64,000 bases of DNA from Marinobacter azerbaijanicus (GTDB taxonomy: Bacteria > Pseudomonadota > Gammaproteobacteria > Pseudomonadales > Oleiphilaceae). Each line of letters starts with the position of its first letter. Positions within the stretch are counted from its first letter, which is position 1. Below are positions 1-9,092 of this stretch, in pieces. The notes beneath the pieces were generated by a model, which worked only from the letters and a program-made list of their open reading frames with translations, searched no databases and was not told the origin of the DNA. The translations under genes were made by a program, and so were the position numbers. The stretch lies in the NCBI RefSeq assembly GCF_030250645.1, contig NZ_JASSVS010000003.1, positions 538,508-602,507 on the forward strand, in the 5' to 3' direction.

Positions 1-6
1 GCCAGT

Positions 7-1983
7 ATGGCCAGGCGTCTTGTTCAAAACGATGGCCATGTTCCCTCACACCTGGCCTCGGCGCTTGGGGCCAGCACCCGCGACAGCCACGAACTTGCGG
101 AAGCGGTCTACCAGGCAGTCAGCGAATGCAGGTTGATGCTTGTCCATACGGGCTCGGACAGGCCCCTGTCCCCCCTGGTGACCTGGCAGCCGGACGGCAG
201 CCTGCTTGCTGGAGCCCGCTGGCGGGTAAGTGGTAGCGGGATGAGTTCCCTCTATGGAATTAAAAAGGCGGTGGCAGAACTGAACGATTGCGGGGTCACT
301 CAGGAACAACTTCGCCAGTATCGACCCCAGGGCGTCGGTGGGCTGGGAGTAGGCCTTTTTTCGGCGAACTATCGGCAGTGGCGGCAATCAGAACGGGAGG
401 CGCAAGGCGGGGCGGAGTATCACCGTTTGACCTTGCCACTGGGGGCCTCGGCACCGCTGAATGCCGCAGCAGCGTCCGCAACCGAAGAGACCCAGGCCGC
501 CCCTTTCCCCAGAGTGCATCTGGAGGTTGGCGTGTTTACCGACGGCACCATGAACAATGCTGCCAATGCACGGTCTTTTGCAGAGCAACTTGAACGGGAT
601 TGTCTGATTCCCTATGAAAACGATGAGATTAGTCGGGAGGAGTGCGAGTGGCGACTATCGATGTTGATGGGCGGGAGTTATGCCAATGCGGTCAGCAATG
701 TGGCGAAGTTGTGGGACCTGTATCCGGAAAATGAACTTGAGTCCGACGGCATCATTACCTACCGCCGCACCGCATATGCCCCTGGGGCAGGTACCAAAAC
801 AGGTGATAGTGATGTGCTGTACGGGGCGGCCACAGGCATGGGTGAGGCCGGTGTCATCCAACAGGTAAAGCACGCTTTTGCGCAACTGGCCTTACGATTA
901 CGGGAGGACTTGCAGGGCAGAGCGATTGATCGGCTGACCCTGGACTTGTTTGGTTTCAGCCGGGGCGCGGCGGCGGCCCGCCATGCCGCGCACGAAATCA
1001 ATTTGGGGAAGAGTGGCCTACTTGCGAAGATCTTGTTGGAGAACGGCATCCTATGGCCAGAGCATGTCGAGATCCGATTTGTCGGGGTGTTCGATTCCGT
1101 GGCAGCCATCGTTAATCCGCTAGCAGGTGACCTTTTAGCCCACAACGACCGCAACCATCCGGTGAAGCTGTATCTGGATCCAGGCAAGGTAGGCCAGGCC
1201 GTGCACCTGACTGCAGCCCACGAACACCGTAAGAATTTTGCCCTGAACAGCATCAGAAACCGGGACGGAAGCCTTCCGGCCAACTTCAGGGAGATTACGC
1301 TACCGGGCGCTCACTCTGATATTGGCGGTGGTTATGGCGACAGCCAGAGGGAAGAGGTGCTATTGAGCCCGATGCTGCAGATACCTCGAAACCGGATGCG
1401 CTGGCCAGAGAGAACTTCACAGTGGGACAACCTGGAAGTCCAGCGGCAACAGGTGGTGTCCGAAGGTTGGGTGGGGCCCTATAACCTGCCGGTGCAGCAG
1501 TCGGATCAGTTGCAGGCGCGGCCGAATGACCTGGGTTCTGAAGGGCCTGCCAGCCTGGAGATAGTCACCCGGTCTCATGAGCATCCTGCACCGGATGGCC
1601 GCATAGAGTTGGTGTTGCGAATGCTGCGACAGGTTAGGGGTGATTACTCGCGGGTGCCCTTGAGGTTGATGCATCGGTTGGCAGTGGAGCAGCAAGTGCC
1701 TTTAGGTAAAATTGATCCCACCGAGGAAACAGTATCGGTGCCGGATGAGCTGGAGCCTGTGCTACAACAAATCCTGGGGCAGATTGGCCAGGGCTCTGAT
1801 TCGCCTTCCCTTGTCAGGGAACATCAGGAACTGTTGCTCCAACGCTATATCCATTATTCAGCGCACTACAACGGTATCGAGACTCTTTTAGCTGGTGATC
1901 CATCCAAATTTGAGGGCATATATCCTCACGCGCCGGTACCCTCCGGGGAACGTCTAGTTTATCCACAGATGAAGGGCGAATAA
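7..1983 (+). CDS. Tle1-type T6SS phospholipase effector (DUF2235)
   Basis: DUF2235 alpha/beta hydrolase, the family of Tle1 phospholipase effectors delivered by type VI secretion. The core begins near residue 175 with the FTDGTMNN motif. The nucleophile elbow GFSRG puts the catalytic Ser at about residue 318, and a conserved HSDIGGGYG block lies near residue 436. The roughly 170 residues before the core are not recognised and may serve loading onto the secretion apparatus (inference). The first ATG is only 7 bases from the window edge, so the true start could lie upstream. The stop overlaps the ATG of the next gene (TAATG), so the two are translationally coupled, as expected for an effector and its immunity protein. 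Confidence 0.8.
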   Translation: MARRLVQNDGHVPSHLASALGASTRDSHELAEAVYQAVSECRLMLVHTGSDRPLSPLVTWQPDGSLLAGARWRVSGSGMSSLYGIKKAVAELNDCGVTQEQLRQYRPQGVGGLGVGLFSANYRQWRQSEREAQGGAEYHRLTLPLGASAPLNAAAASATEETQAAPFPRVHLEVGVFTDGTMNNAANARSFAEQLERDCLIPYENDEISREECEWRLSMLMGGSYANAVSNVAKLWDLYPENELESDGIITYRRTAYAPGAGTKTGDSDVLYGAATGMGEAGVIQQVKHAFAQLALRLREDLQGRAIDRLTLDLFGFSRGAAAARHAAHEINLGKSGLLAKILLENGILWPEHVEIRFVGVFDSVAAIVNPLAGDLLAHNDRNHPVKLYLDPGKVGQAVHLTAAHEHRKNFALNSIRNRDGSLPANFREITLPGAHSDIGGGYGDSQREEVLLSPMLQIPRNRMRWPERTSQWDNLEVQRQQVVSEGWVGPYNLPVQQSDQLQARPNDLGSEGPASLEIVTRSHEHPAPDGRIELVLRMLRQVRGDYSRVPLRLMHRLAVEQQVPLGKIDPTEETVSVPDELEPVLQQILGQIGQGSDSPSLVREHQELLLQRYIHYSAHYNGIETLLAGDPSKFEGIYPHAPVPSGERLVYPQMKGE

Positions 1984-2582
1984 TGATTAAGAAGGTTTTA
2001 GTCATAGGTATGATTTTTGTTGCCGCCCTGGCCAGCGGCTGCGCTTCATCGCCTAAGGAGGACGTGCCCTGGAGCATCAGAATCGCCGCGCCCAAGCACT
2101 ACGAGGTGTGGGTTGAGGAAATGTTCCTGGAAAAGACTGGCGAGCGCAGTTGGCGCCAGCCCATTGGCTCAGTAGGGTGTTGCTGGAGGGGCGAACGTGG
2201 TCCATCTGGCAAGGGCGCGGGTGTTGAGCCTTTCCCCGAGCTTATCTTTCTGCATTGGTTCTCTTTTGCCGAACAGGAATACTACACCAAGCTGATTGAA
2301 GTACCTCCTGACCTTCAGGAACGCATGCGGGCGCCTGCGCCCTACAAGACACAAGTCGATGTACGCTCTGGTCCAAGGCATTCCATGGTTATAGGCCTGG
2401 CCCCCGGAGGCACCGTGGTGGTCTGGATCATGAATCAGATTGGCAACGAGATTGAGGTGATGCGCATGCAGGCGTCAGAGGGACCAGGCGATCCTTCCGA
2501 CTTCACTGAGCGCACCAAGGAGTACCTAAAACGGCACGGCGACTACCTAAAAGAACACGGAATCCCAACGGATGGTTGGTAG
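1983..2582 (+). CDS. DUF2931-like lipoprotein, probable Tle1 immunity protein
   Basis: 199-residue lipoprotein. The N-terminus is a short basic and hydrophobic signal ending in the lipobox ASGC (Cys at about residue 20), so it should be anchored in a periplasmic membrane leaflet. The middle resembles DUF2931 proteins: a Cys pair (VGCCWRG), then PELIFLHWFSFAEQ followed by a PPDL segment. Family members often sit beside DUF2235 effectors, where periplasmic lipoproteins protect the producer from its phospholipase. Start-stop overlap with the effector gene supports that role. The immunity function is inference from context. Confidence 0.65.
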   Translation: MIKKVLVIGMIFVAALASGCASSPKEDVPWSIRIAAPKHYEVWVEEMFLEKTGERSWRQPIGSVGCCWRGERGPSGKGAGVEPFPELIFLHWFSFAEQEYYTKLIEVPPDLQERMRAPAPYKTQVDVRSGPRHSMVIGLAPGGTVVVWIMNQIGNEIEVMRMQASEGPGDPSDFTERTKEYLKRHGDYLKEHGIPTDGW

Positions 2583-2631
2583 GTCGCCGCAGGCGTGATG
2601 ATGAGTGCTCCGCTTCCCGACCACTTCTCAA

Positions 2632-3435
2632 TCAGGCGGGTTTGGTCCCCAGTATCTTCGTCCGCTGAGGCCGGAACCCGGCTGTGGCCAGCAATGCCAG
2701 GACGACCGTCACACTGGCGGTGATGCCATAGGCCACCGGGCTCCACTCCAGGTAGAGGGAAAACCGGATGGCCTCCACCGCGTGGGTGAAGGGATTGAAC
2801 TGGCAGATCCAGTACAGCCAGGGGCTGGCTTCGTTCATGCGCCACAGGGGGTACAGGGCGGAAGACATGAAGAACATGGGGAAAATGACAAAGTTCATTA
2901 CTCCGGCAAAATTCTCCAGCTGTTTGATCCAGGTGGCAATCAGCAGCCCAAGGGCTCCGAGCATCAGACTGGTTAATACCAGCGCGGGCAGCACGGCCAG
3001 ATAGCCCCAGGGCGGTGGCTCTACGTCCACCAACAGTGCCAAAAGCAGGAACACGTACACCTGTCCAACAGACACCACACCCATTGCTAACAACTTCGTT
3101 ACCAATAGAAATGGCCGTGGCAAGGGGCTCATCAGCAGCACCCGCATACTGCCCAGTTCCCGGTCATACACCATCGAAAGCGCCCCCTGCATGCTGTTGA
3201 ACAGGATGATCATCCCGCACAGCCCGGGGGCGATGTAGGTCTCGTAGGTGATGTAGGTCTGGTAGGGCGGAATGATGGAAATGCCCAGCACCGCCCGGAA
3301 GCCGGCGGCAAACACCACCAGCCACAGCAGTGGCCTTACCAGGGCGCTGGCGAAGCGGGTACGCTGCTGCCAGAAGCGCAGCCATTCGCGGGTCTGGATG
3401 CCCACGAAACAGTGCCAGTAATGGGCAGCTTTCAT
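2632..3435 (-). CDS. pedC: ABC-2 type permease, PQQ-alcohol system (PedC-like)
   Basis: Integral membrane permease of the ABC-2 exporter superfamily, 267 residues with about six hydrophobic segments. It corresponds to the permease found with PQQ-dependent alcohol dehydrogenases (PedC type). It begins one base after the ATPase stop and closes a four-gene run of binding protein, beta-propeller, ATPase and permease, which is the order in the P. putida ped cluster. The transported substrate is unknown in the family; export of a toxic alcohol or aldehyde or of a component of the system has been suggested. The assignment rests on fold and context. Confidence 0.8.
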   Translation of the reverse strand: MKAAHYWHCFVGIQTREWLRFWQQRTRFASALVRPLLWLVVFAAGFRAVLGISIIPPYQTYITYETYIAPGLCGMIILFNSMQGALSMVYDRELGSMRVLLMSPLPRPFLLVTKLLAMGVVSVGQVYVFLLLALLVDVEPPPWGYLAVLPALVLTSLMLGALGLLIATWIKQLENFAGVMNFVIFPMFFMSSALYPLWRMNEASPWLYWICQFNPFTHAVEAIRFSLYLEWSPVAYGITASVTVVLALLATAGFRPQRTKILGTKPA

Positions 3436-3436
3436 A

Positions 3437-4159
3437 TCAACCGGCTCCTGTCAGGGTGTGGAAGGTTTCCGCCAGGTCACGTGTGCCTTCGGCTTCGCAG
3501 ATGTCATGCCCTGCGCCGTCTGCCAGCAGCTTGCCTTCATGGAGGATCAGCACCCGGTCTTCCGGGCGAACCTCCTCGATCAGGTGCGTGGCCCAGAGTA
3601 CGGTCAGGCCATCGGAGTCACAGAGCATGCGTACGTGATCATTCAGCCCCCGGCGGCTGGCCACATCCAGCCCCACCGTGGGTTCATCCAGCAGTAAAAG
3701 CGAGGGTTCGTGGAGCAGGGCGCGGGCGATCTCCACCCGCCGCCGGTGGCCGCCGTTGAGTTTTCGCACCGGTTCGTTGGCCCGTTCGAGCAGTTGGAAA
3801 CGTGTCAGCTCGCGGTCACCCCGCACCCGTGCCTCTTTGCGTGAAAGGCCATGAAGCGCAGCGTGATAGAGCAGGTTCTGACGTACGGTCAGGTCCAGGT
3901 CCAGAGCATTCTGCTGGAACACCACTCCGATTTTACGCATGGCCTCGGCCGGCTGTTTTTTCAGGGATTGACCGGCCATCAGGATATCGCCCTGTTGCAG
4001 CGCGAGCAGCCGGGTCAGCAGGCCGAACAGCGTGGACTTGCCAGCGCCGTTCGGGCCCAGCAGGGCATGAAAACCGCCAGAGGTCAGCGTGAAGCTGACC
4101 TCCCTGAGCACCGGCTTGTCGCCATAGCGAAAGCTGAGGTTGCGGGCTTCAATGGTCAT
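3437..4159 (-). CDS. ABC transporter ATP-binding protein, PQQ-alcohol system
   Basis: 240-residue ABC ATPase. Walker A is GPNGAGKST, Walker B is LLLLDEPTVGLD and the switch His is in WATHL. The signature loop reads LNGGHRRRVEIARAL instead of the usual LSGGQ; as I recall, this variant is typical of the PQQ-dehydrogenase-associated ATPases, so I read it as a family trait rather than damage. It pairs with the downstream ABC-2 permease. Its ATG overlaps the stop of the beta-propeller gene (ATGA), so it is translationally coupled to it. Confidence 0.85.
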   Translation of the reverse strand: MTIEARNLSFRYGDKPVLREVSFTLTSGGFHALLGPNGAGKSTLFGLLTRLLALQQGDILMAGQSLKKQPAEAMRKIGVVFQQNALDLDLTVRQNLLYHAALHGLSRKEARVRGDRELTRFQLLERANEPVRKLNGGHRRRVEIARALLHEPSLLLLDEPTVGLDVASRRGLNDHVRMLCDSDGLTVLWATHLIEEVRPEDRVLILHEGKLLADGAGHDICEAEGTRDLAETFHTLTGAG

Positions 4160-5130
4160 GAAGTGGGATCAATGACCACACCCCACGGGAAGCGGCCCAC
4201 CTTGATGGATTTGATCACCTTCAGCTCTTCCACATCAATGACCGATACGTCGCTGGAAACGCCGTTGGTGGTGTAGAGAAACTTCTCATCCTTGTCCAGA
4301 TCCAGCTGCCAGACACGGGCGCCTACCAGCAGATAATCCAGCACTTCGTAGGTCTGGGCATCAACCACCGCAACGTGGTTGGAGGGGCCGAGGGCTACGA
4401 AGGCGTACTTGCCATCCGAGGTGAGCTCGATGCCAACCGGCTGCACCCGATCCTGGGGCACGCCCTTGATCCTGAAGTCGATCTGTTTGATCTCCTCTAT
4501 GGTGTCCACGTCGAAGATATGTACGGTTCCGCCTATTTCTGCCGAGGCCCAGGCAATCTTGCTGTCTTTGGTGAACTCCACGTGACGCGGGCGCTGACCT
4601 ACCACGGTATTCTTCTCGATTTCGAAAGTTTCGGTGTTGATCCAGTGCAGCATGCTGGAGGTTTCACTGGTGTTTACCGCCCACTTGCCGTCCGGGCTGA
4701 CCGCCATGCCTTCCGGCTCCACACCAACGTCAATCTGGGCGAGGACGTCCTTGGTTTCCACATCCACCACCGTCACGATGGCATCGTCTTCATTGGCGAT
4801 GTACAGGTGGCGATTGTTGGGGTGCAGCGCAAACTGCTCGGGATCCTCGCCGGAGGGCAGGGTGTCAGTGATCTTGCGGGTGGCCAGGTCCAGTACCTGG
4901 ACGGTGTCGTCATCACTGGCGCAGATATAGAGCTTGGTGTAATCCCTGGACAGCAGAATCCCCCGGGGCCGGGCGCCCACGTCAATGGTATCCACCACTT
5001 CATTGGTTTCCGTGTCGATCACGGATAGGGTGTTGTCCTTCTCGTTGGACACGTAGGCCAGGCTTGCCAGCGCCGGGCCGGAGAGGCCAATGGCGGCGGC
5101 CAGGGTGACGATCTTGTAAGCATTTTTCAT
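4156..5130 (-). CDS. PQQ-associated periplasmic beta-propeller protein
   Basis: 324-residue secreted protein (signal peptide to about ALAS, residue 24) built of YVTN-like beta-propeller blades. The repeated pattern is Y-V/I-x-N-x-x-D-x-T-V-x-V-I-D about every 42 residues (for example LAYVSNEKDNTLSVID). It matches the beta-propeller family that accompanies PQQ-dependent catabolism genes. The start at 5130 is chosen because it follows an AAGGAAT ribosome site and opens directly into a signal peptide; the frame stays open upstream but without signal character. Its role may be binding or scaffolding in the periplasm; this is not established. Confidence 0.8.
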   Translation of the reverse strand: MKNAYKIVTLAAAIGLSGPALASLAYVSNEKDNTLSVIDTETNEVVDTIDVGARPRGILLSRDYTKLYICASDDDTVQVLDLATRKITDTLPSGEDPEQFALHPNNRHLYIANEDDAIVTVVDVETKDVLAQIDVGVEPEGMAVSPDGKWAVNTSETSSMLHWINTETFEIEKNTVVGQRPRHVEFTKDSKIAWASAEIGGTVHIFDVDTIEEIKQIDFRIKGVPQDRVQPVGIELTSDGKYAFVALGPSNHVAVVDAQTYEVLDYLLVGARVWQLDLDKDEKFLYTTNGVSSDVSVIDVEELKVIKSIKVGRFPWGVVIDPTS

Positions 5131-5161
5131 GGTCGGTATTCCTTCTTGTTCTTTAGTGGCG

Positions 5162-6331
5162 TCAATTGATCCGACAGTCACTCTCCGGCCTGTCATAGCC
5201 GAGGGTGTCCAGTTCGGAATCGGGATGCAGGAAGCCTTCCAGTGGTGGCGTCGCAACCAGTCCCCGGGGATGAACCAGAGGGATTGGCTGGCGAAGCTGC
5301 CCGTTCCAGGGCCGGTAATTCAGCTTGCGGCCCTTGAAGGCGGCGAGCTGGAAATCGTCGGAAAACAGGTACTCGCGAATATTGGAATGGCCTGCTTCAC
5401 TGATCCCGGTCACAGTGGTGCCAATGGAGCGGATGGCGGCCCAGGCGGCATAATCCTCGCTGTTCATCTCGCGACCTGCCAGTTCCCGGAAGCGGTTCTG
5501 CAACTGCGCCGCACCCCAGGCTTCCACCACCCGGTGCCAGGCTTCCGGGCCCATGCCCTGGGTGCCTACCACCGGGCGCGGCAGCCAGGTGTTGAACGGC
5601 ACGTATTCCCCGAAATCACCACGCACATCAGCGACCACCACGGCATCGTAATCACGGGCCTGGGTGAAGGCGGGCAATTCTTTGGACGCCGTGCGGCGCA
5701 GGTCCGAATCGAAGGTCCAGGGTTTGTCGGCAATGATGTCCAGGCCGAACCGCTTGCTGGCGCGGCGGAAGGCATCTGCCCAGGCCTTGTCCTGATCGGT
5801 GGGGCCGGTAATCAGGAACACTTCCTTCCAGCGGCGCATGCTCAGCCACTGGGCAAGGGCGTCGGTCAGCATGGCGTAGGAGGGAATGGTGTGCAGGACG
5901 TTGGGCCGGCATTCGCTGATCCGCAGGTTATCGTCCGAGGCACCGGCGTTGAACAGTAACGCTTTACCGTCAGCCTTTTTGGCCATCGCCCGCAGTGTGT
6001 CTGCCGGAACGCGGGTCACAAGCAGATCAATGCCGTTCTTCAGCATGTCGTCGAGGGCGGCCAGGGCGCCCTCTTCATCGCTGGCCATGACGGACTCAAG
6101 GGCATAGTTCTGGTCGAGGAACTTGCCGGTGGCGTTGTTGTCGGCGATTCCCAGCTCAGCGCCCCGCAGGCCGGCGTCTTCCGGTTCCGGAGTGACATTG
6201 GATAGCACCGGGCCCTGGTCGGGTACCCAGTGAATGTAGCCGATGGTCACATCGAGAGCCACTGCAGAAGTCGGCGCCAGCAGCCAGCCACAGAAGACTG
6301 AAGCAATCAGTAGCCTGCCTTTAAGATCCAT
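5162..6331 (-). CDS. ABC-type periplasmic binding protein, PQQ-alcohol system
   Basis: 389-residue secreted protein with signal peptide (MDLKGRLLIASVF to about ALA) and a type I periplasmic-binding/Leu-Ile-Val-like fold: early VTIGYIHW strand, a GAELGIADNNATG helix, and a VGTQGMGPEAW segment. It corresponds to the binding protein family associated with PQQ alcohol dehydrogenases. An AGGGGA ribosome site sits before the ATG at 6331; another ATG seven codons upstream is less well placed. It is first in the operon continuing through beta-propeller, ATPase and permease, and divergent from the sensor kinase gene. Confidence 0.8.
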   Translation of the reverse strand: MDLKGRLLIASVFCGWLLAPTSAVALDVTIGYIHWVPDQGPVLSNVTPEPEDAGLRGAELGIADNNATGKFLDQNYALESVMASDEEGALAALDDMLKNGIDLLVTRVPADTLRAMAKKADGKALLFNAGASDDNLRISECRPNVLHTIPSYAMLTDALAQWLSMRRWKEVFLITGPTDQDKAWADAFRRASKRFGLDIIADKPWTFDSDLRRTASKELPAFTQARDYDAVVVADVRGDFGEYVPFNTWLPRPVVGTQGMGPEAWHRVVEAWGAAQLQNRFRELAGREMNSEDYAAWAAIRSIGTTVTGISEAGHSNIREYLFSDDFQLAAFKGRKLNYRPWNGQLRQPIPLVHPRGLVATPPLEGFLHPDSELDTLGYDRPESDCRIN

Positions 6332-6418
6332 ATTGCCGTCCCCTCTCTGCATATTTGTTGTTGAGTCCAGCTTAGAGAAGGTGGAAAGGCGCTGAAATAT
6401 TCAGAAAGTAGGAAACTG

Positions 6419-6435
6419 CCGGTACTAAAGAACTA
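6419..6435 (+). promoter_or_regulatory. Copy of the shared quinoprotein promoter motif
   Basis: CCGGTACTAAAGAACTA matches the copy before the cytochrome c550 gene at 11 of the last 13 positions (core TAC[C/T]AA[A/G]GAACTA). It lies between the divergent binding-protein operon and the histidine kinase gene, 71 bases before the kinase ATG. An AT-rich stretch with a possible -10 (TTAGCA) follows about 22 bases downstream. Treat as a candidate regulator site. Confidence 0.45.
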
Positions 6436-6505
6436 TTCCCGGGAATTTTTACACCGTTAGCATGAAGTTGAGGCAACTTTCTTCAGGCAGAACGGGATTC
6501 CAATC

Positions 6506-7717
6506 ATGAGGGCATACAGCCGGGTGGCGTTATTGATGCTGGCAGTATTTGCCCTGGTTTATGGCGCCGGGGCTTTTTTCTACCTGAAACAGGCGAGACT
6601 GGATGTGGCCCGTGAACTGGACGGGATATCGACGCTGGCGGGTATGATTGGAGCGCCGGAAGAGGTTGGCCCGGAACTGATTGCAGGCCTCCGGCACTTG
6701 CGCCCATTGTCGGATGAGGGCGTTGCCGATGGCGGTGGCGACGTCCCTCTCTGGTTTATTCGCGCCCTGGGGGCCGACCAGGCAAGTGGACTTCCGGTCA
6801 TCGGAGGCTGGCAGGTTGACCCGTACGACGAAGTAGAGGAAATCTGGGAAAACTTTGTTCTGGTGTCGCTGGCTTTCGGCATCGGTATGCTGCTGTGTTT
6901 TTCAGCGCTATTTCTGGCCATACGCCGGCTGACAGAGCCGCTGCGGCGAATCGGCAAGGCCATGGATGACATCGGTGAAGGGGAGCCCTCTCCGCGCCTG
7001 CCACGGCAGCCAATAACAGAACTGGATCAACTGGTGCACCGGTTCAACGCCATGGCAGAAGCGCTGGAGACCGAGCAGAAAACCGTTGCCAGATTACTGA
7101 ACGAACTTCTTGAGCTTCAGGATCGTGAGCGGGCACACATTGCACGGGTGCTTCATGATGATCTTGGCCAGTATATTACCGGCATTCGTGCCCAGGCTCG
7201 CGGCTGGCTCTATGACCCGGAACTGAATGAGCGCCAGAAGGATCAGGCGAAGGAACTGGCCGAACACTGTGAGACCGTGCAGCAGCATTTTCGTCACCTG
7301 TTGCAGGACCTGCATCCTCTGGTCATGGAGCAGCTTGGACTGGGGTCTGCCATTCATCATCTGGTGGATCAGTGGCAGCAGCTCAGTGGCCTGACCTGTG
7401 AACTCACGGTGGATGAACACCTGCCGGAACTCACCGGTGATAAACAGACCCACCTGTACCGGTTTGTGCAGGAAGCACTGAATAATGTCTCAAGACATGC
7501 GGCCGCAACCAAAGCCATATTGGGTGTGACTGCGAAGCCCCGTGTGCTGCAGGTCGAGATTCGTGACAACGGCATTGGAGCCAACAACCTCTCGGCCAGA
7601 GCTGGCCTCGGGCTCCGGTCCATGTGCGAAAGAGCCCGCAGCCTGGGCGGTAAAGCCGAGTTCTTCAGCCGTTCAGGTCAGGGCACCAGGGTGTGTCTCA
7701 CCATTCCCCTGAGCTGA
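6506..7717 (+). CDS. Membrane sensor histidine kinase (ErcS/PedS1-type, HisKA_3)
   Basis: 403 residues. Transmembrane helices lie at about 7-27 and 117-140 around a small periplasmic loop, followed by HAMP. The HisKA_3 dimerisation helix RERAHIARVLHDDLGQ has the phospho-accepting His at residue 217. A C-terminal HATPase follows with the N box QEALNNVSRHA, DNGIG and GLGLRSM motifs. This is the NarX/DegS-like class that phosphorylates LuxR-type regulators, and one is encoded 25 bases downstream. Kinase and regulator sit between two halves of the PQQ-alcohol locus, as in P. putida ped, so they likely control it. The signal is unknown. Confidence 0.85.
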   Translation: MRAYSRVALLMLAVFALVYGAGAFFYLKQARLDVARELDGISTLAGMIGAPEEVGPELIAGLRHLRPLSDEGVADGGGDVPLWFIRALGADQASGLPVIGGWQVDPYDEVEEIWENFVLVSLAFGIGMLLCFSALFLAIRRLTEPLRRIGKAMDDIGEGEPSPRLPRQPITELDQLVHRFNAMAEALETEQKTVARLLNELLELQDRERAHIARVLHDDLGQYITGIRAQARGWLYDPELNERQKDQAKELAEHCETVQQHFRHLLQDLHPLVMEQLGLGSAIHHLVDQWQQLSGLTCELTVDEHLPELTGDKQTHLYRFVQEALNNVSRHAAATKAILGVTAKPRVLQVEIRDNGIGANNLSARAGLGLRSMCERARSLGGKAEFFSRSGQGTRVCLTIPLS

Positions 7718-7742
7718 CAACCCGAAGCCCGGAGAAGCGCCG

Positions 7743-8399
7743 ATGAAGCTGATCATTGTTGACGACCACCGAGTGGTAAGGCAGGGAATCTCCACTCTGC
7801 TGCGGAGCATGATGCCCGGCCTTGAGATAGTCGAGGTCGAAACCGGCCAGGCTGCCATCGCCGCCTGGGCCGAACACCGCCCGGACCTGATGTTGCTGGA
7901 TATGGGGCTGCCGGATATCTCCGGGCTGGAAGTGGCGCGGCGGATTCGTCAGCGCTGGCGTGGTGCCGGTATTCTGTTTTTTACCATGCATGATGAACTG
8001 CCGATGGTGAAACAGGCGCTGGAAGTTGGCGGCATGGGCTTTGTGTCCAAGAACTGCGCGCCGGAGGAGCTTGCCGAAGCGGTAAAACGGGTGGCTGCTG
8101 GTGAGCCCTACATTGAACATCCGATTGCCACTCGCGTGGCAATGAACCAGGAACGTCCAGTGGATCACCGGCTCAGGGATATGACCCAGCGGGAAATGGA
8201 GGTGCTGCTGATGTATGCCCGGGGCGAGGATATCCAGGGCATTGCCAGCCGCCTCTGCGTCAGCAGCAAAACCGTCTCCAATCACCTGGCGATGCTGAAG
8301 GGCAAGCTGCAGGTGAACTCTTCCGTTGAGCTTATCCACCTGGCGGTTGATGCCGGGCTTGTCCGCTACGGCCAGTTAGCGGAGCGCCCTCGGGCCTGA
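7743..8399 (+). CDS. LuxR-family response regulator (ErbR/AgmR/ExaE-type)
   Basis: 218 residues. N-terminal receiver domain with acidic pair DDH near residue 8-10, phospho-acceptor Asp53 (LLDMGLPD) and Lys in FVSKNC. The C-terminal LuxR/NarL helix-turn-helix is recognisable as MTQREMEVLLMYARG followed by CVSSKTVSNHL. It follows the kinase gene closely with a GGAGAAG ribosome site. Homologues (AgmR/ErbR/ExaE) activate quinoprotein alcohol dehydrogenase and pqq genes, so it is the best candidate to bind the motif repeated before several genes here. It ends 2 bases from the convergent pentapeptide gene. Confidence 0.85.
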   Translation: MKLIIVDDHRVVRQGISTLLRSMMPGLEIVEVETGQAAIAAWAEHRPDLMLLDMGLPDISGLEVARRIRQRWRGAGILFFTMHDELPMVKQALEVGGMGFVSKNCAPEELAEAVKRVAAGEPYIEHPIATRVAMNQERPVDHRLRDMTQREMEVLLMYARGEDIQGIASRLCVSSKTVSNHLAMLKGKLQVNSSVELIHLAVDAGLVRYGQLAERPRA

Positions 8400-8401
8400 G
8401 T

Positions 8402-9058
8402 TCACCAGTCAAAGGGGCAGGCGGTGCAGCCTTCCATAAAGGTGTTCACAAAGGTTGCATAGTGAATGCGGGTGCCTCGCATATCGGCATCCGCCAGGTT
8501 GGCATTACCGAATTTGGCCTCCTGAAGGTTGGCACCTACGAGACTTGCACCCTCGAGATTGGCCTTGGGCAGCCAGGCGATCTCGAAGGTTGAATAGTCC
8601 AGAATCGCCCCTTTCATGACGGCCCCGGAAAAGCGCGAGAAGCCGAAGTTGCCGCCACTGAGATCCGACCCCGAAAAATCCGAACCCTGCGCGAACAGGT
8701 ATTCTGCCTGTGCACCACGCAGGTCCGCCTCGGTAACATTGGCGCCGCGCATGGAGGCACGATAGAGGTTTACTCTCAGGCCGGTTACCCTCTCCAGATT
8801 GGCACTGTCGAGCTGCGCGCCCCGCAGGTTGCTGTGATTGAGTGTGGCCCCCTCAAGATTGGCGCCTTTGAAGTTAGCGGAATGCAAATCCATGTTCGAC
8901 AGGTCTGCACCGCGCAGGTCAGCACCCGGACAGGTAGCTTCGGGTTGCAACCTGCAGCCGTTGATAACTGGTGCATCTTCGGCATCCGCAAGATAGTCGG
9001 CGGCCGCCAGTGGCAGGCTTACGGCCATCAAACTGATAAGCAGTTGTGTTTTCATCAT
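8402..9058 (-). CDS. Secreted pentapeptide-repeat protein of the ped-like cluster
   Basis: About 218 residues: signal peptide (MMKTQLLISLMAVSLPLAAA), a short Cys-containing segment, then a long run of pentapeptide repeats A(D/N)LxG/x (for example LRGADLSNMDLHSANFKGAN). These fold as a right-handed quadrilateral beta-helix. Two Cys pairs frame the repeats (NGCRLQPEATC near the start, GCTACPFDW at the end), which could form disulfides. A protein of this type occupies the same position in the P. putida ped cluster; its function is unknown. Start at 9058 follows GAGGGA; the upstream ATG lacks a good site. Confidence 0.75.
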   Translation of the reverse strand: MMKTQLLISLMAVSLPLAAADYLADAEDAPVINGCRLQPEATCPGADLRGADLSNMDLHSANFKGANLEGATLNHSNLRGAQLDSANLERVTGLRVNLYRASMRGANVTEADLRGAQAEYLFAQGSDFSGSDLSGGNFGFSRFSGAVMKGAILDYSTFEIAWLPKANLEGASLVGANLQEAKFGNANLADADMRGTRIHYATFVNTFMEGCTACPFDW

Positions 9059-9092
9059 CGAGTCCCTCGAAATACCCATTTTCAGGATGGTG

